Part shown: positions 34,542 to 47,123 of the stretch, in pieces
Layout of the letters: each line of letters opens with the position of its first letter
Numbering within the stretch: position 1 is the stretch's first letter
Assembly (NCBI GenBank): GCA_016858145.1
Contig: JAEHOE010000069.1
Coordinates: 248,001 to 312,000 of the forward strand
Reading direction: 5' to 3'
DNA from: Edaphochlamys debaryana
Taxonomy: Eukaryota; Chlorophyta; Chlorophyceae; Chlamydomonadales
Length of the DNA: 64,000 bases
Translations under genes and position numbers: made by a program
The notes under the pieces: generated by a model
Told to the model about the DNA's origin: nothing
Database searches by the model: none
Seen by the model: the letters and a program-made list of their open reading frames with translations, nothing else

Positions 34542-36984
34542 TCACGGCGTAGGTATGGGGCACATGGGCGCATCCACGTGCTCGTCCGGTTCCAGTACGG
34601 CAGCGCACCGTTGGGCGCCCAGCAGGTACGCCGCATGCGAGAACCCGCTGCGGCTCTGGATCAGGCACGTGGCCTTGACCAGTATCCCCCAGTCCGCCAT
34701 GCTAGCGAGGTGCTGCTTTAGTAACTGCTTCGACGATAGGCGTTTCTTCAAAGATTTCGAGGATTTGGATTTGGATCTTGACTTGCTCAGCTTGCGGTCC
34801 TTCGCCGCCGCCGATGACGACTTGAACAGCAGCTCGAGGCTGAGCTGTCGCTCGCTCGAGGCGCTCTGCTTCTTTTTGGACGACTTGGAGCCAAGCAGGT
34901 TTCGGCCTCGCCTGCGGTGCCCCTTGGACGGCAGCGCCTGAGTCATGTAGTGCACAGGCGTCACATCCGGGCTCAGCCACCTGCCCAGCTCCTTCTTAAC
35001 GGCCTTGTCGCGGAGGTCAATGTTGTCGGTCAGAAGAATGAATGGCACGTCCAGGCCGGCTGTAACAGCCGCTCCTGCACCGGTAGCTGTAGCAGCAGCT
35101 CCGCTGCTGCTGTTGGAGGCGGCGCTGGCGGCGGCAAGCATGGGCGCGAGGCTGGTGCTGTTGCCGCCGAGGGCGGCGCTTGCATGGCCCGTGCCGGCGC
35201 TGTTGCGCCCTAGTCGGGCGGCCACGATGTGCTCCGCGCAGTGCTCCGCCTCCGCCACCAGGGCGCTTTTGCCCTTGACGGCATGGCGGTCGATGGTTTC
35301 GCGCTCGCCTGCAGAGGCAGGAGGGTTGAGGGGAGCAGCGGAGGGACTTTACGCGAGGTCAGATCGAGCCAGCCAGTAAAACCCCTGCGCTCCTCTTTGC
35401 CCCGTGCCCGCTCGGGTGCTCCCTTTCGCTCATGCCGCCGTCGCTCCGCGTGTGCCCCATGCTTGCACGCAATTCCATATTGACCTCCCCAGCCGCTGTT
35501 CGCCGTCCCCTTCTCACCCAGCGATTTGCCTTTCCCCGTTCCCGCCGCCCCCCAAACTCACCCACTTGCCCCCCTAGGCGCAGGTGGGCCGCCAGGTAGG
35601 GCTGCCCGGGCCGCACGCCCACGCTCGCCAGGGCTTCATTGGTGGCCTGAGCGTGTGCAGGCGCGGAAGGAACAGAAGGGTACGGGGCGATGCGCACGTG
35701 CAGGTCATCAGTGGAGGGCGCGTGATGTAGGCCGTTAACTCACCCTAGGCTTCCCTCCGCACAGCCAGCCGCTAGCCCCGCCATCCAGATTCCCCTTGCG
35801 AAACCCTGAGTCCGGCCTGCTGGCATAAATGCTGACATGCTGGAGGGCGGCGCTCTTCGGGCCCTCACCTCCTCCAGGCCCGGTGAGAGCTTGAAGAGCG
35901 CCCGCATGAGGAGGGACTGCACGGGCGTGCCCACGCGCGCGGGCGGCAGCCTCGGCGCGCCGCTGGAGCCGTAGCGCGGCTCGTGCGAGAAGTGCAGGTT
36001 GGTGGCGATGGTCACGACGCGGTCGGTCGTGTTCCAAAGCCGCGCCTGCGTGTGCGGGCCGGGGATGGGTCAGGGACCGGACGGGGCGGACGGGGACGGG
36101 ACGGCAGGGGTCAGGGACCGGACGGGACGGGGACCGGACGGGGGAGGAACGGGGACGGGACGGGAGGGGAGGGGTGCAGTCCAGGGCTGCTTGGGGGACG
36201 ACGTCACAGGGTCGGCCCAGAGCACCGAGGCCTCACATTGACTATGTCGTCGTCCAGGCGGCCCTGGTGCTTCCGCGTGTCGTAGCGGAAGTGAACGCGC
36301 GACCTTGCGACCTCCCGCTTGCGGTCTATCCCCAGGTCCGGGGTGATGCGCCAGTCGATTAGGTTGGGGGACAGGAACTCCTCTAGGGGCGCGGGTGGCT
36401 CCTGGTAGACCACCAGCAGGCGCTGCGAGGATGAGGAGGGGTCTGAAGACTTCAACAACACGAAGGTCGCGTAGTTGTGGAGGAGGGGGACGAGAAAGGG
36501 GTCTAAAGCGCAAACACAGGCACGCGCAAAACACGTTCACCCCCACCCCCTCGAGCTCCCCACCTTTGTCGCGGCGGCCATTCGCGCTGCGAAACCTATC
36601 CCCCGCAGGCGATCACCAAACCCTGAACAGTACGTTTGGCCATAGTTGCGATGGTGGGTCCGGCTTCCCCCAATGCTCTCCTTGCCGAAGCAAGTCCACA
36701 CCAAGTACTTCGCATCAGGGTGACCCCTAAGGCGCTGGTGGTATGCGATATACGCTGTGACCCAAGCGCAACTGCGGAGCGGAGCAGGGAACGTTGATTG
36801 GATTCCTCATGTCAGGCTACGAGGCCAAGCTACGAGGTCGCTGCTCAGGGCCAGTGGCCTACCTTGGGTCTGTACACTCGAGCGGAGTCGAGTCAGTAGT
36901 TTCGCGGGACGCCGCTGGGTGGGCGAGCAAGCGGCATGGCGACAGCAGCGCCAGCAGCGCAACTAGCAACAGGAAGAGTGGCAT
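34542..36984 (-). CDS. Secretory fucosyltransferase-like glycosyltransferase (GDRLRG type)
   Basis: Model 514 residues, six exons: 36984-36863, 36771-36564, 36422-36237, 36045-35869, 35646-35562, 35308-34542; phases close exactly. N-terminus MPLFLLLVALLALLSPCR is a signal peptide or short anchor. Residues 93-99 read GDRLRGI, the N-lobe motif of NodZ/FUT8-like and related GT-B fucosyltransferases, followed by LEEFLSPNLIDWRI. AHLRLGG (~251-257) matches the H-x-R motif of the GDP-fucose site, and near the C-terminus ADWGILVKATCLIQSRSGFS resembles the family's late conserved Ser-rich strand. Exon 6 carries an Ala/Ser-rich segment and a Lys/Ser/Arg-rich insert (~385-460). It adjoins the three O-fucosyltransferase-like genes and phosphomannomutase on the same strand. 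Linkage and acceptor unknown. Confidence 0.72.
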
Positions 36985-37812
36985 CGTCCCAGTCAATCCC
37001 TAGTCATTTGCAAGGGTATTGCGCTCTCACCGACAGACTGACTCCTAAGTCGGGCGACCGTGCCATCCCGCCCGTGCAGCCTGCAGCAGCCCCGCCCAAC
37101 CCCACCCGTCACCCGCGGCTACGGGGTCAGCCCTGATAGGCGGTGCGCGCTGCAGCGGCCAGACTCCCGGGCCCTTGGGCAGCATGCATGGCACCAGTCA
37201 GGCATGTAACTTTAGACCCCAATCACCCCATACGGCGTTTGCCCCACAACTGGCTGCCCCAGCGCGCTGCAGCACGGATGGACAGCTCCGGATCCACGAC
37301 TCGACCTTTTACAATCCACGCAACAGCGGAAGCAAGACTGCCACCGATGACCCCCCGGCCTATGTACCGGTAGTCATCTAACCACATGTCCCCGGTCAGG
37401 GAGTCCTGTCAAAGCCTCACTCAGGCATCCGCAGCAGCTACAGGGGCACCCCTGCAAGCTCCAGACTGCTCGGCACGTCAGCCTTTCCGTCAGCAAGTCA
37501 TCTCCAGAATGTTATTGCTAGATGGCGTCTTCCCCGTCATAGCCTCGACACGGTAAGCCCAACCCGCTTCCCCCTGCTCCTTTGCCCCCTCTGGGCCCAG
37601 CGAGTTCCTCGCACGAAGCTCGATTCCGCGGGCTTGAGCAGCAGGCTGCTACGCACCCCTGTCTCCCATGGGGTCGTCCCTCTCAGCAAGTCACCGCTTC
37701 GGCCAAAACGAGCACCCAGTGTCGTGTCCAATGCTCAGCGCCGGTCAAACCCCCGAGCTCCCCACTTTGCATGCGTCCCGCCGCCTTATCCACCACATGC
37801 TGAGTGCGCCGC
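36985..37812. other. Intergenic region 5' of the fucosyltransferase-like gene and 3' of phosphomannomutase
   Basis: Must contain the promoter of the minus-strand gene at 34542-36984 and the 3' untranslated region of phosphomannomutase. A TTACA (minus-strand TGTAA) sits at 37309. No further coding potential seen. Confidence 0.5.
37309..37313 (-). terminator. Candidate TGTAA polyadenylation signal of phosphomannomutase
   Basis: Minus-strand TGTAA about 500 bases after the phosphomannomutase stop codon at 37813, a usual distance for long algal 3' untranslated regions. Confidence 0.35.
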
Positions 37813-40051
37813 TCAGGCCAGGAAGATCTCGGTGCACTGCTTGCGCGTGTCGTCGGGGCTGGTGACGGTGTGGCCCTGCGTGCGCTCCGAGGTGAAGATC
37901 TCGTAGTCGTTGCCGCCCTGCAGGGGCAGCGGGGGGCATGGACAGGCGGCAGGGCTGGGAAACGGGTGGGACCAGGCTGGGGGTGCGGGTCCTCTCCAGC
38001 CCGCCTGGGCCCCCTATCCCCGTCCCCTCTCAAGGTGGCCTGTTGATACTTGCCTTGAAGAAGAGGCGAAGAGCCCCACGACAAGTTTACGGGCGTCTGC
38101 TGCTCGCGCAAGCACGCACCGCACGCACCTGGTAGGTCTTGTCCCCGAAGAAGTGGATCTCATCGAACTCCGTCAGGAACTGCAGGCAGTACGTCTTGTC
38201 CCAGCCCTGAGGGCACGCGCACGCGAAGGAAGCAGTGCGCCTCAGCAAACGGTGTGAGGCATAAATCCCTCCCGGAGGCCAACCCAAGGCACCTCAGGCC
38301 GCGGCCCCCCATCTTCGCTGCGTGAGTCCGCGGCCATGCCTAAAACAGCCCTTGCTCGCAGGTCTGCCCCCAGAACGTCATCGCGCAGCCTAGCCTTGGC
38401 ACGGCTAATGCTTTGATGCGTTCTAAACCTCCCGTGCGCCTGCCTCGTCCCTAGGTAGGCACGCCCTTCACGAAACGCCCTTGCCCACGAACGCCCTTCA
38501 CGAAACGCCCTTGCTTGCCTGCGGGAAGACGTCGAAGCTGATCTGGCCGCCGATGCTGTAGGTGAGGTTGAGGTGGCCGAACTTCTCCCGCAGAGCGGCC
38601 ACGAACGTCTTCCTGCGGGGCAGAGGAGGAGCGGAAGACGAGACCCGTGAGCACTCGGGGCGCCAGCGCTCACGCCCCCTCACTGTTCCCTTACACTCCT
38701 TCCGCCCCACCAGAGCTCCCCAGGCTGCCCCACCCTGACTACCAGGCCGCCGGGTGCACAGGGACGGCACCCCGCACCCCGGAGGCGGGGGCGCACCTGT
38801 CGGAAGCACCCTTCACCCGTGCTGACTCCCCCCACCCAGCACCCATCCAGTGGAAAGGCGCTCACCGCACGCCCGCCGCCTCGTCGTACTTCTCGAACTC
38901 GTCCCGCTCCTCCTGGGAGCAGTTGCGGCCAATGGGCGAGACGTTGATCATGCCGTTGCGGAACTCGATGAACGTGCCGCGCTTGATGGGGATGTCCAGG
39001 TCAGCGATGTAGTGCAGGCAGAAGTTGATGAGCTCCTGCAGAGCGGAACGTGGCAAGCGGTTCAGGTCAACGTGTGTCAGGGCGGGGGTGCAGGAGGTTT
39101 CCTAGCGCAGGACAAGCAAGCATACGGTTAAATGCGTGCTTTGAAGCACAGGCGAGGCAACCGGGAGCCCGAGTTCACTCCTCCAGACAACTGCGCCCTG
39201 CGAACCCTTTGTCAACGCCAGCGCCCTGCGCCGGCTATCTATCACGCCCCACGCCCTCAACCCCCGTGGAGGGCCTCCAGAACACCGCGCCCGCACCCCA
39301 CCTTGAGCTTGTCCTCGCCCAGGAAGGTCTTGAGGCTCTGGATGGCCAGCTTCTCGCCGTCCTTGTACGCCACCAGGCCGTTCTCAGCAAACACGTAGTC
39401 GTACGAGGTGAGCACTGGCGCGCGAGAGGGGGAGCGGGTGATCAGGAGGACCAAACCAGAGAACCTGGGTATGAGGGTGCCAGCACGGGGCCATTTGCCG
39501 TGCGAGGCGGGCCCAGGCTTGACGAGGTGAGGATTGTGCTTGCGAGCTTGGTTCAGCTGGCCGCGGGTCTTCGTCCGCCCCGCCCTGGCAGCTCAGCTGG
39601 GATGGCGAAAAGGACCTAGCCATCCCTCGTTCCCGTACTTACGGCCCTCGCCTATTTGCTCCGTAATCTTGTGCAGGTCCGAGCCACCAACGATGCCGAC
39701 CTTGACTGTCTGTGCGGGTGAGAGGTAGGGCGCGTGAGGGGCCCCGTGGGGAGGACGCCCTCGGGGAGGGGCAACGTGCACGCGAAACGCCGCATCGTCG
39801 TGGGGCTTGCAGCGGGAGAGCCCAGCCCCGGCCGACCTTACGCAGCTCCTGCATAAACTCCAGCATCTCCTTGGTCGCTACCTGCTCGGCAAAGGGAGCA
39901 CCCGCTTGCTACTGCAGGTCACAACGCCGATCCAGCTTCGAGGCAACCGCGACCAGCTGCGGCGGCTCCATCTGCATCCTCTCTGCACCTTGCGTGGCGC
40001 CGTCAGCGTGCCATCAACGTCGAAGAGCGCGATAACCTTCTTGTTGGTCAT
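37813..40051 (-). CDS. PMM: Phosphomannomutase (EC 5.4.2.8)
   Basis: Converts mannose-6-phosphate to mannose-1-phosphate in the cytosol, the entry to GDP-mannose and from there GDP-fucose, N-glycans and ascorbate. Model 244 residues, near the usual ~246. Exons 40051-39989, 39881-39837, 39709-39643, 39414-39302, 39035-38866, 38612-38519, 38206-38129, 37917-37813. HAD-type nucleophile motif FDVDGTLT has Asp11 and Asp13; GIVGGSD at 41-47; substrate cap [13 protein letters not shown] at 121-133; metal-binding [12 protein letters not shown] near 203-214. Intron 6 starts with GC (GCAAGC) and intron 2 with a weak GTCGGC donor. No missing catalytic residue. Its neighbours on the same strand are fucosyltransferase-like genes. 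Confidence 0.96.
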
Positions 40052-40994
40052 TGTGTCCTGGTTTTGAGGTCTTACAAGGCGCGCTTCTATTCGACGTGCT
40101 GCACACCGCGGAGATGAATACAATACAGGCCAAGTTGTGTGCGTAAAGTGGAGAACAAAGCGGCCGCTCGCACCTCGATGCGACCGGCATGAGAGCCAGC
40201 TGTCGCCGCGGGCCTCGGGCACACGTTTGCTCCTAAGATAAATGCCCAGCCCACGTTTATCGCATCAGCCTAGAAGTTGACAAGTCAACGCGTCAACACC
40301 CGCCTAACGCGCACACGTCGAGGCACGAACCCCCGCCCAGGCCTCGACCCCCCCCCCCCGGCCCCCCGGCTTGGCCCGAGACGTCCCGCAGCCAACGAGC
40401 TCTTCCTCATCCACTGTGCAGAACATCCATCTATCAAGACTGTACAACATGTTGTGGCGCGCTGGCGCTAATTCAACTCTCCAGACAACTTGCGCGTCAC
40501 GCAAGAGACCGCCGTCTGTGCGGCGCCGTCCTCCACAAGCGTGCCTCCTCTACCAAGAATATCGGCAACCCTGCGCAATCCTGTTAGACCAACGTCACAC
40601 CGGCACAGTAGTATATTCTGTCCGCAACGCTGGCACCTTTGGCACTTTGGGACCTCCTAGCAGGCGCCAGCCCCTACAGTATGCGCCGTCCGCCCTGACC
40701 GCAAACCTGCGGACCACGCCTCTCTCTCCGCCCGAACTGGCAGGCTCGCGGGAGCCTATCCACCACCCCAGTCCACGGGCCTACCGGGGCTCCGGAGGCG
40801 GCGCCGGCTGCGGCCGCTACAAGCACCCGTCGGTCTCGACCAGCAGGCCGCGCGCCCCCTTGCGGCACTCCTCCTTGTACCGCTGCTCCCGCTGCATCAC
40901 AGCGGCCAAGGGGCCCAGTTGGGGCCGCCCCACAAGGCCCCTTTTGTCCGGGCCCATCGGTGCCGCCCCAGAAGGCCGGCTCCTGTCATCCTCC
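40052..40994. other. Intergenic region 5' of phosphomannomutase
   Basis: Holds the phosphomannomutase promoter and the 3' flank of the large unknown gene at 40995-46080. A plus-strand TTACA at 40072 lies too close to phosphomannomutase to assign. No other gene seen. Confidence 0.45.
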
Positions 40995-43900
40995 TCAGTA
41001 CACATCGCTCTCGAACATGGACGTGCCATCCTCGCCCCAGCCACACCTGCCGTCCGACAGTTGGCTCATGACCTGGGCCAGGGACAGGCAGGAAGACACG
41101 GCGTACAAGTTTAGACGAAGACGGAGCAACGGCGGGCAACGGGTCCGGACTCCTCCACCTGAGTCCGGGGCCAGCGCAATCGCTATCCCTTCTGGCTACT
41201 TTCCCATTACGCCCCACTATCAAGACGCGATCAGGCCACATATCCGCCTGCCCCCCCCCCCTCCTCCTACCCGTACCTTCCCACCCAACCCCCCTTGCTT
41301 TCCCCCCACCCCAGACCCCCCCAACCCCCTCCCCCCGAAACCCCCCAACCCACCTCCCCCCGAACCCCCCCCCACACACCTCGTCCAGGTCCTCGTTGTA
41401 CTCCATGCTGGCCATGCGCCCCTCCTCCCCCTCCAGGCCCCCCGGGTTGCTCCCCAGGGACATGGGCTCCATGCCCAGGGGCTCAGACCAGTGGTCGCCC
41501 AGGGGCTGGAAGGGGTACTCGCCCGGGTCTGGGGAAGGATCGAAGGGGAAAGGGGGGTGTCAGGACAGGGATTTGAGGAACTGCTTTGCTGGTAGGGTGT
41601 AGTCAGTGCTAGCGGCTCGCCCGTCCGCATCCAAGCTTGCCACCTGTCGCTCGACCCAACTGCAGAGAAGCAGTGCCTGCAAGCCTAGCCACGGCCTTGC
41701 TGGCTTCGCGTTGTGCCCCAAGCCCCGAGCGTCCGGCGATGGAGCCTGGCTTACCCGCAACGACTTCGTCGGGATTGATCTCAGTCTGCGCCAGGGAGCG
41801 GACGGGAGGGTGGAAGCATTATGCTGTGGCAGCGGCCGGGAGGTGGCAGAAACCAAGGTGCCCTCCTACCCTCATGCGCCATGCGTTGCGTATCTCGTGA
41901 GGTGCACCCCACTACAGTGCACCCACGCCTAGCGCTAGGGCCGCCCCACTGAACCCCCAGAACGCCCCCTGCCCCCGCACATCCAGCACCCGCCACATCA
42001 CTGGCTCCAGGCCAACCCCACTCTGCAATCAGTCCGCGCCTGGAACCCACGCCTCAACCCCCTGCCTCCATCTCACGCCTCACCGTCTCACCAATACCCC
42101 CCAACCCAGGGTAGGCAGGTCACCGCCCCCTGCGCCCGCCACGTGCGCCCGCCCACCCCCCGGCCCGCACCCACCACGCCCAGAATCAGCCCCGGCTGCT
42201 GCACCATGAGGTCCCGCTCATCGGTGCTGTTCATCGTGGCGGAGGCCTCGGGCGTGGATACGGGCGACGTACGGCGATCAATGACCTCCATCTCGAGCCC
42301 GCGCTCGCCCGCCGCCGCCACCACCTCGGCCACGCTGACGGCGGCGGCGGCCGCCGCCGCCGCCTCCCGCACGTCCGCCGCCGCCTCGGCGGCGCGCGCG
42401 CTGGCCCTGAACTCCCCCGACTCGGGGGACATGCGCAGTAGCTGCAGCGCGGCTTTGACGCGCTGCTTGGAGGGGCCCGTGGGTCGGGCCAGGAGCGTCA
42501 GCGTGCCGTCCGCCTGCGGGGTTGGCGGGGTTTTGGGTGGGAAGGGCGGGGAGGGGGACTGGGAGGGGGGCTTGAAAAGTTATGGGTAGGGGGCGTGCAG
42601 GAGCTGGGCACATGACGAGTCCCGGGGGTCAACGCTCAACGGTCCCAGACAACGGCATCAAACAAGGCACGCACCTGCAGTACGGCCGCCGTACGAGTCA
42701 CGCCACCGTACGTCTGGGACGGCACGTACTCCACCCTCAGCACGCTCCTGGGCACGTCGCCCTGGCTGCCGCCTGCGCCTGCCATGCCGCCGACACCGGT
42801 GCTGGCAGCAGCGGCGGCACCACTGGCGGCGCCGCCGTCAGGCGCCTTGGCGGCAGCCGAACCGTTGCCGCCGCCGCCGCCGCCGCCGTGGATCCCGATC
42901 GTCTGCGTGGCCTGGGAGTTGAAGCCCTTGGCCAACTGCTGCTGCGCCAGGGAGACGTACTTGGGCTTGGGCGACGTACTGCGCATGGCCTTACGTAAGT
43001 CGTGCGCCGTCTCGTCCCAACCGCTGCCGTGGTCGGCGTCCAGGAACTGCCGATCGACGTCGAGCAGGGACTTGAGCTTGCGGCTGTCGGGCACGGCGGC
43101 GGTGCCGGTCGGCGGCGGAATCGACACGGCAACGGAGAAGGCGGTGTTGGCGGCGGGGGCAGCCGGGGTGGGGGCGGGGGCGGGGACAGCAGCGGGGGCG
43201 GAAGGGGAGGCCGCGGCGGTGGGGGAGGGAGGGGAAGAGGTCGGGGTGGAGGCGGGGGATGTGGGGCTGTGAGAGCCGGGCGCAGCTCGGCCGGTGGCGA
43301 CGGCGACGGCCGCAGCGGCGGAGGCGACGCTTGGGCCGCGCGGCATGGGCGGCGGCCGCGGCGCCGGCGGCCTCACCGGCGACAGCGGCGCCGGCGGCGG
43401 CAATTCGTCGTCGCGGCTGTCCGCCGCCGCCGCTGCCTTGGCCCCGCCGTCAACGTCCGTGTCCAGTACGTCCGGGCTGTTGCTGTACACGCCAGGGGTG
43501 CCGTACACGTGCGGCTTGCGGGCCAGCGGCTTGGGCCCCGCCTTTGCCGCCGCCGCATTACCGCCGCGGCGCTTGGCGGCGACGCCAGCGGCCCGCGCCA
43601 GGGGCGGCGGCGCCGCCAGGTCCTCGTCGGCGACGTCAGGGCTGTTGCCGTACACCGGCGCCGCCGACGCCGCCGCCGAGCCTGCCAACGCGTGGTCCCC
43701 TGGCGTCGCCGTCGCCCGCCGGCGGCCTCCGCGGCCGACCGCCTTGGCGGCGGCGGCGGCAGCGGCGGGCTTGGCGGGGCCGGCGGCAGGCTTGGCGGCG
43801 GCGCGGGGCGGCGGCGTGGGCATGACGTCGGCGGGGTCGGCCAGGCGGCCGGGCGCGAGGCCGGCGCGGCGGCGGCGCGGCGGCGCCATGCCCTGGAGCC

Positions 43901-46080
43901 GCTCTAGGGCGGCCTGGTGCTGTGGCGACGAGTGGGGAGGGAGCAATGGGAAGGGGCAGTTGCTGGACCAGGTAAGCGGCTGCAGTACGGTACCCATGTC
44001 CGTCCAGACTCGAGCACGCAGCTGGGTCGTGTGCTGCCGGTGCGTTCTGGCGCCGCAATGCATCTGAGACATGCGGCCTGGCGGTCGCTCGTCGCAGCTT
44101 CGCAGCTTTGCGCTCCAGACCTCTTCTTCCCTCGACAGTGCCCCTGCTCCCTGCCGCCGACGCGCCCATCCCCGCCAACACCCCCTGGCAGCACCCCCAA
44201 CCCCTGCCCCCTCACCGCAAGAGCGTCCAGGGCCGACAGTGGGTCGCCCGCGGCCCCCGCGCCGCCACCGCCGCGCAGAGGGTCCGACAGGGCCGAGCCA
44301 CTGCCGCCGCCCGCCTCGCCATCCAGACCGAAGGGGGCAGCCTCTGCGTGGGGAACGGGATGGGATGCATGTGGCGGTGTGTAAGCCTCACCTTGTGGCC
44401 CATAACCAGGTCCTGAAGCACTCAAACCAGTTCCCAGCGCTGCAACTAACATACACTGCCTGACAGCCCGCACCTTGCACTACAATTAAAGCCCAACACT
44501 GCACTACACTGCCTGACAACTTCCACCCACCCAGCATCGCCTCCAGCCGTGCGTTGTCGCCCCCCTCGTCGTCCGCCGCCAGGGACGACGGCCCGAACAC
44601 GCCGTACACGTCCTGCAGTACGGCAGCGGTTGAACCCGGTTGGACCCGGTCAAACAAACAACCGCAATCAACCCTGTGCCGCAGTCCCGCGGCGCATATC
44701 CACCCTCCATTCTGGAGCCGCGGGGTCGTAGCCAATTCCTGGCTGGTAGCTCGCTGACACAACGCACGATATCGTAACCGTGCCCCACACCCCAAGCTCG
44801 GACGGTGCTCCCCACCTGCAGCTCGGGGTTGGAGTCCAGCACCCCCTCCCGGAGGTCCTCCGCGGTTGCGGCCTTGCGCGCCGCCGCCTCGGCCGCCAGT
44901 TGGGCGGAGGCCGTGAAGCCGCCGCGGGGAGCAGTGCCTGGAGGGTAGCGGGAAGGGTGAGGAATTGTGGCAGCAATGTGTTGTAGCGATACCTGTGGGC
45001 CGGCACGCCGTGCTTACCACCTACGTCTATGCACCCACCCCTCAACACCACGCCCCGTGAGCCCGCCCAAAATGGCTCGGGGCGGCGCCCCCGGCCGCCC
45101 GCTCCCCCGCACTCACCCTGCTCCTTTCGCAGTTCCCGCCCGATATCGTCGTACGCGGGGTCGCCGCCCGGCCGTACGACCGTGTAACCGCCGTACCGGC
45201 TCACGTAACCGCCGCCGAAGCCGGAGCCGGCATCAAGATCCACGTCGATCTCAACCGCCAGGCCGCCGTACGGCCCCGCGCCGGCGCTGGGCGCGCCCAG
45301 GGCCTCGCCCTCGCCGCTGCCCTGGCCCAGCCCCGCTCGGTCCAAAGAGCCTTCACCGGGGTCGCCAAAGGGGACTGTGGCGGAGGCCGTCAACTCGCCG
45401 ATCAGGAGGGCGGGGTCGAGGCTGGCGGCCTGCATAATTAAAGCAGCGCAGTGGCGGCTGTTGGCGCAGGTCAGGCGTAAATTCAGGCGCCCACGATCCC
45501 GCTGCCCACGTGGAAACAGGCTAGCATCAGAGCCCTGAGCGCAGCTAGCCCCATGGACCTCTAGCACGAGGCGCCGTACAGTACGGCACGGCACGGCACG
45601 TACCCGCTCGCCGTCCTCCTGCAGCTGAGCCTCCCGGTAGCGTGCCTCAACCCCCCGCATCGCCTCCCCCGCCTCCGCCGCCGCCGCCAGTCGCTCCTGA
45701 CGGTCCTCGTCCCGCGCCGCCGCCCCCGCCGCAACGGACGCGATCCGGGGCTGGGCGCTGTGGCGGCGGCGAGTGGAGGGCACGAAGGGCACGGCGTTGC
45801 CGAGGGGCTGCGAGGGTGGCACTTCGGGGGAAGGCGGGGTCGCGGCGAAGGAGGAAGCCGGAGCCGAGGAGTCGACGCCAGCGTCGCCGTCGCGGAACAT
45901 TCGCGCTGCTACGCCGCGCCGGCGGTCGGTGGGCCGGGGGGCGCGGGCCCAGGCGGGGGAGGGGCCGGGCGTCGCGCGACCTGCCGTGGCCGCGAGCCGG
46001 GGCGCCCCAGCCCGCTGGCTGCAGATGCCGCCTGGGGCGGTTGCTATGGCGGCGGCCGCAGAGGGTAGAGTGCCCGCCAT
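40995..46080 (-). CDS. Unknown protein, Ala/Pro/Gly-rich, with repeated VYxNSPDV motif
   Basis: Not recognised. Model 987 residues in ten exons: 46080-45604, 45429-45117, 44937-44816, 44612-44531, 44343-44216, 43919-42675, 42513-42175, 41785-41755, 41528-41380, 41072-40995. The 31-nt exon (TEINPDEVVA) is optional: the preceding exon could instead end at 42171 and join 41528 directly, also in frame. Visible features: a coiled-coil-like stretch RDEDRQERLAAAAEAGEAMR before residue 159, a conserved-looking block AASLDPALLIGELTASATV, a large exon of Ala/Pro low complexity with two copies of VY(G/S)NSPDVxDxD (~462 and ~517), a folded-looking stretch DSRKLKSLLDVDRQFLDADH, and an acidic C-terminus ending FESDVY. 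No signal peptide or membrane span. A cytoskeletal or ciliary scaffold is possible but unsupported. Confidence 0.65.
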
Positions 46081-47123
46081 TGCCAAGATGGGGCCTGCAG
46101 CGAAGTGCAAGGGGGGAAAGTAGGCGTGAGCTCCTTAACGTCGGGGTGACCGGGGCACAGGCCCCGTCGCGACCGTGCCACGACGCCGGGCAGCACGACC
46201 GCGCGTCACCCGCCAAGTTGTGCATCGAGACTCATTCCTGGCCGCACCTTACTGCACTAGTGTTGCGGCAAGAGAGGCGGACAGCGCGAGGCTGGGCTAG
46301 GGCAATGCCGCATGGGCAGTGCCGCGGTATGGGCTTGTCGCTACGGGCTGACAAGATAGCGGCCTAAGAGAGGGCTTGGAGTCGCAGTGTCGGCATATGC
46401 TTTGGGGTGGGGACAAGGGCTGCAAGACAGCTCGAGTGCCGCTCTTTGGCGCGGTTTCGCCTAGAGAGGTAATGTGCTCCACTCTATGCCCCAAGCTAAG
46501 TGGACGTCATTTTATGAAGCTTGTGTCCGCAGCATCAAGGGGATCGGGTGAAAAGGGTTTCACTTGCAGGCCTTTGCCGCTTGTGCGCTCCGTGATTGTC
46601 CAACCGGCGTCGATGGTGCTCTGCGTGTGTACCGTGCGTTGTGGAGCAAGGTTCCAGCCAAGCCGGACCGCGGTCGGGCCGCACCTTCGTTCGCCCTGGA
46701 GTGCCGGAATGCGTCAGCCCCCCCTTTCCCCCCCAGCGCAGCCCCGGAGCCCCTAGCTCCAAGACTCAACCTGTTGTGAAAATGCTTTTCTGTGCTCTTC
46801 AGCACTCGAGGCCGGCATCATCCGGGCCCCCCATATCAGGCCATATCGGTGAGCGATTGAGCATGGGTGCAAGTAAGGCGTGTCTCGGCGGCTAGCTCTT
46901 CAGTCTCTCCTGCATACTCACACACGCATACTGCGCTCTGCCTCGGCATCACCGGTGCTCTGTGCGACAGCTCCAGCTCGCGCCTGTTGCGGTGGACTTG
47001 TTGTCCCCCACGAGCTTCAGCGCCTCCCGACCGCATATCTACTCGTTCACACCACTGCAGAAACGTAGCCGGCGACTCTGCAAGCTCGCAGCTTTCTTGG
47101 TCAGAGCCTCAATCGACGCGGCC
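46081..47123. promoter_or_regulatory. Divergent intergenic region between the unknown gene and the zinc-finger gene
   Basis: About 1 kb between start codons on opposite strands (46080 minus, 47124 plus), so both promoters should be here. Notably lower in C-runs than the flanking genes. No clear TATA element or additional exon. Confidence 0.4.

Noticed and set aside
36070..36546. Alternative 158-codon frame upstream of exon 3 of the fucosyltransferase-like gene
   Set aside because: Translation is Pro/Arg-rich and unrelated; using the CAG acceptor before 36422 instead restores RLLVVYQEP in phase with exon 2.
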